Assembly (NCBI GenBank): GCA_037139575.1
Contig: JBAXGD010000010.1
Coordinates: 1-14,202 of the forward strand
Direction: 5' to 3'
Length of the DNA stretch: 14,202 bases
From: CAIYEO01 sp037139575
Lineage (GTDB): Bacteria > Patescibacteriota > Saccharimonadia > Saccharimonadales > UBA4665
Part shown: positions 6,922-13,541 of the stretch, in pieces
Layout of the letters: each line of letters begins with the position of its first letter
How positions within the stretch are numbered: position 1 is the first letter of the stretch
The notes under the pieces: generated by a model
What the model was told of the DNA's origin: nothing
What the model saw: the letters and a program-made list of their open reading frames with translations, nothing else
Databases searched by the model: none
Translations under genes and position numbers: made by a program

Positions 6922-7662
6922 ATGAACAATCTTATAAACATTAACGAATTTAGAAAAATTATATCTATTTATGAGCCTTCAATAAGCTCGAAAGAATTAC
7001 TCGATAAAGTAAACCTAACTCTTCTTGTTGCACCAAGCTCTACAGGCAGAAATACGACAATCAACGAGCTCGTAAAAAAGGATCAATTCCAGTTTATAGT
7101 TACAGATACTACCAGGGCGCCTAGGATTAATGACGGTGTTCTTGAAAGAAATGGAGTTGAGTACTTTTTCAAATCTGAAGAACAATTCCTTGAAGGTCTA
7201 AATGAGGGACTATATTTAGAAGCTGAAGTAATACATGGTCAGCAAGTTTCCGGTATTAGCATTAGAGAGCTTAGGAACGCATTCGACAATAATAAGTATG
7301 CTGTAACCGACGTAGATATAGGTGGAATCGAAGCTATATTAAAATATAAGAGTGATGCTCATATAATAATGCTGTTGCCTCCTAGCTTCGATGAATGGCT
7401 AAAAAGGCTCACTGGAAGAGGAAAAATGCCACCTGAAGAGATTAAAAGAAGAATGGAGACGGCTCTTAGGATTTTTCAAGCAGGACTGAAGAGAAGCTAT
7501 TTTAACTATGTAATTAACGTAGACTACGTTGATTCAGCAGAAATAATAAATGATATTAGCGTTAATAAAAAAACCAGTCCGGTATCAAAACAACAGGCTA
7601 AAGAGCTAATAAACACCCTGATTTCTGACACTAAAAATTACATCGCAAAAAAAATAACTTAG
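6922..7662 (+). CDS. Guanylate-kinase-like protein with degenerate P-loop
   Basis: This is a 246-residue protein from the ATG at 6922. An upstream in-frame GTG at 6880 would run into the bcp coding region and through the promoter, so it is rejected. The fold of guanylate kinase is recognisable in order: APSSTGRNTT (37-46, P-loop position), TDTTRAPR (GMP loop), NGVEYFF, EAEVIHGQQVSGIS, VTDVDIGGIEAI, IIMLLPPSFDEWLKRLTGRG (lid region) and EEIKRRMETA. In true Gmk the loop is GPSGxGKxT. Here two glycines are replaced by Ser and Thr, and the catalytic Lys is replaced by Arg43. A 30-residue N-terminal extension and about 40 C-terminal residues (KTSPVSKQQAKELINTL...) are also unusual. It may be a weak or altered NMP kinase, or a non-catalytic GMP-binding protein. 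The stop codon lies inside the CIRCE operator. Confidence 0.8.
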   Translation: MNNLININEFRKIISIYEPSISSKELLDKVNLTLLVAPSSTGRNTTINELVKKDQFQFIVTDTTRAPRINDGVLERNGVEYFFKSEEQFLEGLNEGLYLEAEVIHGQQVSGISIRELRNAFDNNKYAVTDVDIGGIEAILKYKSDAHIIMLLPPSFDEWLKRLTGRGKMPPEEIKRRMETALRIFQAGLKRSYFNYVINVDYVDSAEIINDISVNKKTSPVSKQQAKELINTLISDTKNYIAKKIT

Positions 7663-7685
7663 CACTCTTGACTCACGAGTGCTAA
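7659..7685. promoter_or_regulatory. CIRCE operator (HrcA binding site)
   Basis: TTAGCACTC (7659-7667) and GAGTGCTAA (7677-7685) are separated by nine bases, which is the exact CIRCE consensus with perfectly complementary arms. HrcA binds this repeat to repress chaperone operons, and hrcA begins 37 bases downstream. The left arm includes the TAG stop codon of the upstream gene (7660-7662). Confidence 0.97.
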
Positions 7686-7696
7686 TTGGCTATATT
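7668..7696 (+). promoter_or_regulatory. hrcA operon promoter embedded in CIRCE
   Basis: TTGACT (7668-7673) lies within the nine-base CIRCE spacer. TATATT (7691-7696) follows after exactly 17 bases, just past the right arm. Bound HrcA would cover the -35 and the promoter spacer and block polymerase. Transcription should start near 7703, leaving a leader of about 20 bases without an obvious Shine-Dalgarno. Confidence 0.8.
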
Positions 7697-7722
7697 TATA
7701 TATGTAACCTTAAGTTATACAT

Positions 7723-8430
7723 ATGACAGATAGACAAAATACTATATTATCAGCAATTATTGAACAGTATGCCGAGGTGGCATATCCTGTCGGCAGTACT
7801 TTGCTGGCTAAGATTTTTAATGTCAGCCCAGCAACCATAAGATCTGAAATGGCTGAACTTGAAAGACTAGGTTTTGTTTCGCAACCTCATACTAGCGCCG
7901 GAAGAATACCAACAGATAAGGGTTATAGGCACTATGTTAACTCAATCGGTACTACAGATAATCTAGAATTGCCTTCCCGTGGTGCAGATAGAGCTATAAG
8001 TGCTCGTGTTCACAGTGGTGGCGTTCCAGAAAGAGCCATAAGAAATGCGGTGGATACCTTAGTTGAGCTAACACATAACCTTGGACTTGCAACAATTGGT
8101 AACCAGCTATATATGAGTGGACTATCTAATCTATTTGGGCAGCCGGAATTTATCCAAGCTGGTCAGGTTCAAGAAGTTGCAAGATTACTGGATAATCTAG
8201 AGCCATGGCTTAGAGAAGCTGCTCCAAATGAACCACTAAGCGTGTTTATTGGAACCGAAAACCCAATTGGAAGAAGCGCAGGATGTTCTCTAATAATTAG
8301 CCGTTTTGACAGCCCCTATTCAGACAATAGCTATATCGGAGTACTAGGTCCTACAAGACAAAGTTATAGAGATGTAATGGAATATGTAAAGAAAACAGGT
8401 GAAGCATTGGAAGGAGCCCTATATGAGTAA
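7723..8430 (+). CDS. hrcA: Heat-shock repressor HrcA, shortened form
   Basis: HrcA binds CIRCE and represses the operon, and in studied bacteria it depends on GroE chaperonins for activity. The N-terminal winged helix (about 1-75) is well conserved: QNTILSAIIEQYAEVAYPVGS, VSPATIRSEMAELERLGFVSQPHTSAGRIPTDKGYRHYV. The C-terminal part is also family-like: LYMSGLSNLFGQPEF, VFIGTENP, CSLIISRFD, YIGVLGPTRQSYRDVMEYV. The protein has 235 residues, against about 340 for typical HrcA. The sequence goes from LGLATIGN straight to QLYMSGLSNL, so roughly 100 residues of GAF-like strands and the inserted dimerisation domain are absent. The reading frame is clean, so this is a compact form and not a frameshift. 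Its own operator stands just upstream. Its last 8 bases overlap grpE. Confidence 0.93.
   Translation: MTDRQNTILSAIIEQYAEVAYPVGSTLLAKIFNVSPATIRSEMAELERLGFVSQPHTSAGRIPTDKGYRHYVNSIGTTDNLELPSRGADRAISARVHSGGVPERAIRNAVDTLVELTHNLGLATIGNQLYMSGLSNLFGQPEFIQAGQVQEVARLLDNLEPWLREAAPNEPLSVFIGTENPIGRSAGCSLIISRFDSPYSDNSYIGVLGPTRQSYRDVMEYVKKTGEALEGALYE
8411..8416 (+). promoter_or_regulatory. Shine-Dalgarno that sets the grpE start
   Basis: AAGGAG at 8411-8416 lies six bases before the ATG at 8423. It decides the start against the in-frame GTG at 8399, which lies deep in hrcA. Confidence 0.8.
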
Positions 8431-8908
8431 GGAAAACATTAAATCAGATAAGCCTAAGGCTACTAAAGTAAAAGAAGATCCAAGAGTTGCAGAGCTGACT
8501 CTAGCGTTACAGCGTGAGAGAGCTGATACTATCAACATTCGAAGGCAGCAAGAAGAGCAAATGAAGAATGTTAGATCAGTAATCACAGGTAGTTTAGTCA
8601 CAGAGTTTTTGCCGGTTATGGATAATTTCGAAAGATCATTAAAGCATGTCCCAGAAGACTTAAGGACGAACGACTATATCAAGGGAATCGAAGGAATTGT
8701 AAAACAATTCGAAAAGGTTATCTCAGATATGGGCGTTAGTCGTATTAAGACTGTCGGCGAGGTCTTTGATCCTCAACTTCATGAAGCTGTTTCTATGGAA
8801 GATGGAGATGGTACAAAAGAAGTAGTGTCAGAGGAGCTTCAAGCAGGATATGTCTTAGGCGATCAGGTCATTAGACACGCAATGGTAAAAGTAAGAATGG
8901 AGAAATAA
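8423..8908 (+). CDS. grpE: GrpE nucleotide-exchange factor of DnaK
   Basis: This 161-residue cytoplasmic cochaperone releases ADP from DnaK. A charged, flexible N-terminus (SKENIKSDKPKATKVKEDP) leads to a long helix (about 25-85, RVAELTLALQRERADTINIRRQQEEQ), which forms the dimeric coiled coil. The family signature follows: EFLPVMDNFERSL, then GIEGIVKQFEKVISDMGVSRI, GEVFDPQLHEAVSM, and the beta-domain end GYVLGDQVIRHAMVKV. It is shorter than the 197-residue E. coli protein, mainly at the N-terminus. It overlaps hrcA by 8 bases and ends one base before the dnaK ATG, so hrcA, grpE and dnaK are translated from one message. Confidence 0.95.
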   Translation: MSKENIKSDKPKATKVKEDPRVAELTLALQRERADTINIRRQQEEQMKNVRSVITGSLVTEFLPVMDNFERSLKHVPEDLRTNDYIKGIEGIVKQFEKVISDMGVSRIKTVGEVFDPQLHEAVSMEDGDGTKEVVSEELQAGYVLGDQVIRHAMVKVRMEK

Positions 8909-8909
8909 T

Positions 8910-10817
8910 ATGTCAAAAATTATAGGAATCGACCTAGGTACAACTAACTCAGCAATGGCAGTAATGCAGGCTGGAAAAAGTGAGATTATTGCAAACTCAG
9001 AAGGTGCAAGAACTACTCCTTCAGTTGTAGCAGTAAACAAGAATAAAGAAAGACTAGTTGGTCAGGTAGCCAGAAGACAGCAAGTTACTAACTCGGCTAA
9101 CACTATTTATGAGGTTAAGCGATTAATTGGACGTAGATTTGAAGATAAAGAAGTCCAACGAGATCTAAAACTCATGGGATACGAAATGGTTAAGAGTGGT
9201 CAAAGCGTTAAGGCTAAGATGGGTGATAAAGAATATAGCCCTGAAGAGATTAGTGCAATGATTCTATCTAAGCTTAAAGCTGATGCCGAAGCATTCTTGG
9301 GCGACAAAGTCACTGAAGCTGTAATTACAGTCCCTGCATACTTTGATGATTCACAGAGGCAGGCTACTAAAGACGCTGGTAAAATTGCTGGTCTTGAAGT
9401 AAAAAGAATAATTAACGAACCAACAGCCGCAGCATTAGCTTACGGATTAGATAAGGCTGGCAAAAAGGATGAAAAGATAGCAGTTTATGACCTGGGTGGT
9501 GGTACTTTCGATGTATCAATCCTAGAACTAGGCGATGGCGTATTCGAAGTAAAGTCTACAAATGGCGATACTCACCTTGGTGGAGCTGACTTTGACCGCG
9601 TGATCCTTAACTATCTTGCCGATGAATTCAAAAAAGAACATGGTGTAGATATTTCTGGAGATAAAGCTGCAATGCAAAGACTACGAGACGAAGCTGAAAA
9701 GGCTAAGATAGAACTTTCAACTACTAACGAAGTAGATATTAATCTTCCATTTCTGACAGCTGATGCAGATGGTCCTAAGCACTTTGAGCACAAGCTAACC
9801 AGGGCGAAACTAGAACAGCTAGTAGCTGATCTAATTGATAAGACTGCTGATCCTTGTGAAAAAGCTTTAAAGGATGCTGGACTTAAAGCTAGCGATATTG
9901 AAGCTATAGTACTAGTTGGTGGAATGACAAGAATGCCTGCCGTTCAAGAAAAAGTTAAAAAGATTTTCGGCAAGGAAGCCATGAAGGGTGTTAATCCAGA
10001 TGAGGTCGTAGCAATTGGTGCTGCAATCCAGGCTGGAGTATTGCAGGGTGATGTAAAGGACGTTCTATTGCTAGACGTAACACCACTTTCATTAGGAATT
10101 GAAACTATGGGCAGTGTTATGACTAAACTTATTGAGCGAAATACTACTATTCCGTCATCTAAGAGTGAAGTATTCTCAACTGCAGCAGATAATCAATCTC
10201 AAGTTGAGGTTCATGTGCTGCAGGGTGAGAGAGGAATGGCTGCCGATAACAAATCTCTAGGTAGGTTTGTGCTGGATGGAATTCCATCAGCTCCTAGAGG
10301 TGTGCCTCAAATTGAAGTAACATTCAATATTGATGCCAATGGAATTTTAAACGTTACAGCTAAAGATAAGGGTACTGGCAAAGAGCAGAGTATTACAATC
10401 CAGGGTAGCGGTAACCTAGATAAGACTGAAGTTGAGAAGATGGCTAAAGAAGCTGAAGCTCATGCAGAAGAAGACAAGAAAAAGCGAGAAGCAATTGAAA
10501 ACAAGAATTTATTAGATAATGGAATTTACTCGGCTGAAAAAATGAAGTCAGATAATGCTGATAAGTTTTCTGATGAAGATAAAAAGACAATTGACGAAGC
10601 TATTGAAGAGGCTAAAAAAGTCGCTGAAGATTCAGATGCAACAGATGATAAGATCAAGGAAGCATTGAAAGCGCTAAACGATAAAATTATGCCAATTGGT
10701 GCTAAGATGTATGAACAGTCAAATGACGAATCCAAGAAGGATGACGAAAAAGAACCTAAGGACGACGCTGTAGAAGGCGAAGTTGTAGATGAAAAAGACG
10801 ATAAAAAAGATAAATAA
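8910..10817 (+). CDS. dnaK: Chaperone DnaK (Hsp70)
   Basis: This 635-residue ATP-dependent chaperone binds unfolded segments, with DnaJ stimulating hydrolysis and GrpE resetting it. The ATPase domain shows IGIDLGTTNSA (phosphate 1, about 5-15), VITVPAYFDDSQRQATKDAG, INEPTAAALAYG, YDLGGGTFDVS (phosphate 2, about 192-202), and IVLVGGMTRMPAVQ. The interdomain linker VLLLDVTPLSLGIETMG (about 384-400) precedes the substrate-binding beta domain with FNIDANGILNVTAKDKGTGKEQ. A helical lid and an acidic Lys/Asp-rich tail (EGEVVDEKDDKKDK) close it. The length matches the family. GGAG at 8899-8902, seven bases before the ATG, is its ribosome site. It is regulated through the CIRCE element at the head of the operon. 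No odd features were noted. Confidence 0.98.
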   Translation: MSKIIGIDLGTTNSAMAVMQAGKSEIIANSEGARTTPSVVAVNKNKERLVGQVARRQQVTNSANTIYEVKRLIGRRFEDKEVQRDLKLMGYEMVKSGQSVKAKMGDKEYSPEEISAMILSKLKADAEAFLGDKVTEAVITVPAYFDDSQRQATKDAGKIAGLEVKRIINEPTAAALAYGLDKAGKKDEKIAVYDLGGGTFDVSILELGDGVFEVKSTNGDTHLGGADFDRVILNYLADEFKKEHGVDISGDKAAMQRLRDEAEKAKIELSTTNEVDINLPFLTADADGPKHFEHKLTRAKLEQLVADLIDKTADPCEKALKDAGLKASDIEAIVLVGGMTRMPAVQEKVKKIFGKEAMKGVNPDEVVAIGAAIQAGVLQGDVKDVLLLDVTPLSLGIETMGSVMTKLIERNTTIPSSKSEVFSTAADNQSQVEVHVLQGERGMAADNKSLGRFVLDGIPSAPRGVPQIEVTFNIDANGILNVTAKDKGTGKEQSITIQGSGNLDKTEVEKMAKEAEAHAEEDKKKREAIENKNLLDNGIYSAEKMKSDNADKFSDEDKKTIDEAIEEAKKVAEDSDATDDKIKEALKALNDKIMPIGAKMYEQSNDESKKDDEKEPKDDAVEGEVVDEKDDKKDK

Positions 10818-10836
10818 TAGTTTCTAAAGAGGAAAA

Positions 10837-11919
10837 ATGGCAAAGCGCGATTATTATGAAGTTTTAGGTGTTAGCAAGAATGCTAGTGCCGATGAAATCA
10901 AAAAAGGTTTTCGACGCCTAGCTATTGAGCATCACCCAGATAGAGGTGGCGATGAAGAAAAGTTCAAAGAGCTGAACGAAGCGTACGAAGTCTTAAAAGA
11001 TGATTCTAAGAGACAAAGATATGATCAGTTTGGTCATGCTGGAGTAGGCTCTAGCGCTGCTAGTGATGGTGGCAATCCATTTGCCGGATTTGGCGGTGGT
11101 CAAACTGGTAACTTCGATTTTGGCGATCTAGGGCTCGGAGATATATTCGAAAGTTTCTTCGGCGGAGGTGGTGGCGGAAGGCAACAGCAAAGAGGACGAG
11201 CAAGAGGCAATGATCTGGAAACTACAGTTGAAATTGACTTTAAAGATGCCATTTTTGGAACAGAAACCGAGCTAAATTTAAATATTGAAGATACCTGTAA
11301 TCACTGTAAGGGAAATCGTACAGAGCCTGGTTTTGAGCTCAAGAAATGTGATAACTGTGATGGTAGTGGTCAGGTTATGACAGCCACTAGAACTATATTC
11401 GGCAATATCCAGCAAGCTACAATTTGTAACAAATGTGAAGGTATTGGCAAAATCCCTGAGAAAAACTGTAGTGTTTGTAGGGGCAAGGGTACAATACGAT
11501 CTTCTCAGAATATAAAACTTAAAATCCCCGCCGGTATTGATGACGGGTCTACGATTAGACTTAGAGAACATGGTGAATCAGTATTTAATGGAGATAAAGG
11601 TGATCTCTACGTCCATATTAGAGTAAAGTCAGACAAGAACTTTACCCGAGAAGGCAGTTTAGTTTTAAGCAAAGAGCATCTGTCTATAGTAGATGCAGCT
11701 CTAGGAACAACTATTGAAGTTCAAACAGTTGATGGTCCAGTTCGAATGAAAGTACCAGCCGGCACTCAAAGCGGAACTGATTTCAAGCTTTCTAATCACG
11801 GTGTGCCTAGTATGAATGGTCATTCTAGAGGATCTCATATCGTAACCATTATTGTAGATACCCCAACCAAGCTTAGTCGTAAGCAAAAATCCATTTTAGA
11901 AGACTTCAAAAACAGCTAA
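10837..11919 (+). CDS. dnaJ: Chaperone DnaJ (Hsp40), class A
   Basis: This 360-residue cochaperone delivers substrates to DnaK and stimulates its ATPase. The J domain (1-70) has DYYEVLGV and HPD at 33-35. A Gly/Phe-rich linker (about 75-120) includes GGNPFAGFGGG and FFGGGGGG. The zinc-binding region has four Cys-pair repeats: C154/C157, C171/C174, C197/C200 and C211/C214. The first, CNHCKGNR, ends in Arg where the CxxCxGxG consensus has Gly, but all eight cysteines are present. The C-terminal substrate domains follow with KLKIPAGIDDGSTIRL, GDLYVHI, and VPAGTQSGTDFKL. The AAAGAGG ribosome site (10826-10832) lies four bases before the ATG, and dnaK ends 19 bases upstream. It is the last gene of the heat-shock operon, and no clear terminator follows. 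Confidence 0.97.
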   Translation: MAKRDYYEVLGVSKNASADEIKKGFRRLAIEHHPDRGGDEEKFKELNEAYEVLKDDSKRQRYDQFGHAGVGSSAASDGGNPFAGFGGGQTGNFDFGDLGLGDIFESFFGGGGGGRQQQRGRARGNDLETTVEIDFKDAIFGTETELNLNIEDTCNHCKGNRTEPGFELKKCDNCDGSGQVMTATRTIFGNIQQATICNKCEGIGKIPEKNCSVCRGKGTIRSSQNIKLKIPAGIDDGSTIRLREHGESVFNGDKGDLYVHIRVKSDKNFTREGSLVLSKEHLSIVDAALGTTIEVQTVDGPVRMKVPAGTQSGTDFKLSNHGVPSMNGHSRGSHIVTIIVDTPTKLSRKQKSILEDFKNS

Positions 11920-11984
11920 ATTTATAATCTTAAGCGTTTTTTGTTAAAATATTTTAGTAGCATTAATTTAACTAAAAATTGAAA

Positions 11985-12110
11985 ATGAATAAGCTTAAAA
12001 GAATAACCAATGACGAAAGGGGACTAATACCCCTGTTAATAATGCTTTTTTCGATTATAATCGGCCTTATTGTTGTCGCATATCTGCGAGTATTAAAGGC
12101 CCATCATTAG
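11985..12110 (+). CDS. 41-residue single-pass membrane protein
   Basis: A short open frame starts at the ATG at 11985 and ends with TAG at 12108-12110. The product has a basic N-terminus (MNKLKRITNDERG), one hydrophobic helix (about 14-33, LIPLLIMLFSIIIGLIVVAY), and a basic end (LRVLKAHH). It fills most of the otherwise empty stretch between dnaJ and the rimB-like gene, with a hexamer TAAAAA (11973-11978) six bases before the ATG, the same spacing as at other leaderless candidates here. An alternative promoter is TTGTTA (11941-11946) with TAATTT (11964-11969), 17 bases apart. The helix and flanking charges look like real selection for a membrane peptide. The family and function are not recognised. 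The neighbouring RimB promoter starts immediately after its stop. Confidence 0.55.
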   Translation: MNKLKRITNDERGLIPLLIMLFSIIIGLIVVAYLRVLKAHH

Positions 12111-12112
12111 AC

Positions 12113-12141
12113 TTGAAAAAAACTAACGAAAATGATATAAT
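12113..12141 (+). promoter_or_regulatory. Promoter of the rimB-rimK unit
   Basis: TTGAAA (12113-12118) and a perfect TATAAT (12136-12141) are 17 bases apart. The -10 ends six bases before the ATG at 12148, so the transcript is expected to begin on the start codon. The in-frame ATG at 12142 would lie upstream of the transcript. Confidence 0.75.
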
Positions 12142-12147
12142 ATGCCA

Positions 12148-12570
12148 ATGAATTTGGATAATTCAAAAACAATTATTGGCTCAACTGAATACATAGATTT
12201 CAGAAGCCACCACGTATTTAATGCACCGGCCAAAATAGATACAGGAGCTGATGCTTCTGCGTTATGGGCTAGTGACATTAGAGTTGAGGGCGATTCCGTA
12301 ATATTTAAGCTTTTTGGTCCCTCCAACAAGCTTTACACTGGTGAAGAAATAAAATGTACTGGGTTCAAGAGATCTTTGATTAGAAACACTTCAGGTGTGT
12401 CTGAGAAAAGGTTTAAGGTTAGATTAACGGTCAGAGTTAAAGAGCGAAATATCCGAGCATGGTTTACATTAGCCGACAGGTCAGATATGGTATTCCCAGT
12501 ATTACTTGGCCGACGTACCCTTCACAACAAATTTATTGTAGATGTGAGCAAGAAGTCAGTCGACATATAA
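12148..12570 (+). CDS. RimB-like retropepsin-type aspartic protease ('ATP-dependent zinc protease' family)
   Basis: This is a 140-residue protein from the ATG at 12148; the in-frame ATG at 12142 overlaps the promoter. The family (PF05618, formerly DUF785) carries a misleading zinc-protease name, since its motif is retropepsin-like. AKIDTGADASALWASDI (28-44) holds the catalytic-type DTGA at 31-34. Later come RFKVRLTVRV, FTLADRSDMVFPVLLGRRTLHNKFIVDVSKK, the usual conserved C-terminal part of these proteins. The length fits the family's short members. In Pseudomonas the homologue RimB trims glutamates that RimK adds to ribosomal protein S6. Here rimK follows 36 bases downstream in the same direction, which supports that role by context. 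The target and activity are inference. Confidence 0.85.
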   Translation: MNLDNSKTIIGSTEYIDFRSHHVFNAPAKIDTGADASALWASDIRVEGDSVIFKLFGPSNKLYTGEEIKCTGFKRSLIRNTSGVSEKRFKVRLTVRVKERNIRAWFTLADRSDMVFPVLLGRRTLHNKFIVDVSKKSVDI

Positions 12571-12592
12571 ATTGACATTAAATTAAATTCGT

Positions 12593-12597
12593 AGGAG
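12593..12597 (+). promoter_or_regulatory. Ribosome binding site of rimK
   Basis: AGGAG at 12593-12597 lies nine bases before the ATG at 12607. As with grpE, dnaK and dnaJ, a gene inside a transcription unit has a Shine-Dalgarno, while the unit's first gene (12148) has none. Confidence 0.75.
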
Positions 12598-12606
12598 TCT
12601 TATTAC

Positions 12607-13509
12607 ATGAACATCATAATTCTTTCAAAAGGTCCAGGTAACTACTCTACAAAGAGATTAAAAGAAGAGGCCATAAAAAAAGGTCACAACGTACGCATAG
12701 TTAATTATGCTGAATGTTATGTAATGGTTGAACAGAATAAGCCAGTAGTTAGATACCGTGGCGAGGAAATAACTGATGTTGATGCAATTATTCCTAGGAT
12801 TGCTGCCGGACTTACTAAGTATGGTAGTGCTGTAGCTCGACAATTTGAGATGCAGGGTATATTCACTACAGCTCCTTCTATAGCAATATCCAGAAGTAGA
12901 GATAAGTTAAGAGCGACTCAAATCATGGCTAGAGCAGGTGTAGGCATTCCTAAAACCGCCTTTGCCCGTGAAACTGCTGAAATAGATGACCTTATTGAAC
13001 AAATAGGTGGAGCTCCATTAATTATTAAGGTAGCTCGTGGTACTCATGGAAATGGTGTTGTGCTAGCTGAAACTAGAAAAGCAGCTCAAGCTGTAATGCA
13101 AGCCTTCTATGTTGAGGGTGTGAACTTTTTAGTTCAGGAGTTCATTGCTGAAAGTGCGGGAACAGATATTCGTGCATTTGTTGTTGGTGGAAAAGTAGTA
13201 GCCAGCATGAAAAGACAAAGTCTTGATGATGACTTCAGATCTAATCTTCACCAGGGCGGCGAAGGTGTTCCTATCAAACTTACTGACCAAGAAAAGAAAA
13301 CCGCTCAAAAAGCAGCAAAAGCTATGGGACTACCAATTTGTGGTGTCGATATAATGCGTTCAAACAAAGGCCCACTAGTACTAGAAGTAAATGCTAGTCC
13401 TGGATTCGGTATTGAAAAAGTTACCAACCACAACGTAGCCGAAAAGATTATTGAGTACGTAGAGCAAAACGCTAAGGGCAGAAGAAGAAAAGATAAGGTT
13501 GGCGCTTAA
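12607..13509 (+). CDS. rimK: RimK, ATP-grasp ligase adding glutamate to ribosomal protein S6
   Basis: At 300 residues it has the same length as E. coli RimK and aligns with it from memory along most of its span. The N-terminal part has NIIILSKGPGNYSTKRLKEEA, then DAIIPRIAAGLTKYGSAVARQFEM. The central ATP-grasp begins at SRSRDKLRATQIMARAGVGIP, with APLIIKVARGTHGNGVVLAE (ATP loop), FLVQEFIAESAGTDIRAFVVG, and DFRSNLHQGGEG. The metal-binding end is CGVDIMRSNKGPLVLEVNASPG, with the expected Asp, Glu and Asn. RimK uses ATP to add glutamates to the C-terminus of S6 (RpsF) and can make poly-glutamate. A basic tail (KGRRRKDK) ends the protein. It pairs with the protease-like gene upstream as a writer and eraser. 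rpsF itself is not in this window, so the target is taken from the family. Confidence 0.93.
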   Translation: MNIIILSKGPGNYSTKRLKEEAIKKGHNVRIVNYAECYVMVEQNKPVVRYRGEEITDVDAIIPRIAAGLTKYGSAVARQFEMQGIFTTAPSIAISRSRDKLRATQIMARAGVGIPKTAFARETAEIDDLIEQIGGAPLIIKVARGTHGNGVVLAETRKAAQAVMQAFYVEGVNFLVQEFIAESAGTDIRAFVVGGKVVASMKRQSLDDDFRSNLHQGGEGVPIKLTDQEKKTAQKAAKAMGLPICGVDIMRSNKGPLVLEVNASPGFGIEKVTNHNVAEKIIEYVEQNAKGRRRKDKVGA

Positions 13510-13510
13510 C

Positions 13511-13538
13511 CCTATAATAGCGCTCATGTTATTATAGG
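13511..13538. repeat. Perfect 9-bp inverted repeat at the head of the membrane-protein gene
   Basis: CCTATAATA (13511-13519) and TATTATAGG (13530-13538) are exact reverse complements around the ten-base loop GCGCTCATGT. Each arm holds a -10-like hexamer: TATAAT (13513-13518) and TATTAT (13530-13535) on the plus strand, and TATAAT on the minus strand at 13536-13531. There is no T tract, so it is not a terminator. It may be an operator or a hairpin at the transcript start. Confidence 0.6.
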
Positions 13539-13541
13539 TTA

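Noticed and set aside
7723..8430. HrcA shortened by a frameshift or pseudogenisation
   Set aside because: The frame is uninterrupted, both conserved ends are in the same frame, and it is tightly coupled to grpE.
10526..10843. 105-codon minus-strand open frame inside dnaK, very Ser-rich
   Set aside because: It mirrors the Asp/Lys/Glu-rich tail codons of dnaK on the other strand and has no promoter, ribosome site or family resemblance.
11911..11945. Possible intrinsic terminator after dnaJ (TTTTTT at 11937-11942)
   Set aside because: The preceding sequence forms only a 3 + 2 bp bulged stem, too weak to call.
12001..12035. AGGGG/CCCCT hairpin in the small membrane peptide gene
   Set aside because: Only five base pairs and inside a coding frame; no T tract and no sign of a regulatory role.
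11985..12110. Type IV prepilin, from the DERG...hydrophobic pattern in the 41-residue peptide
   Set aside because: The Glu at position 5 after the cleavage site is missing and there is no globular part.
12572..12606. TTGACA at 12572-12577 as a separate rimK promoter
   Set aside because: No -10 hexamer at 16-18 bases; the sequence there is the AGGAG ribosome site.
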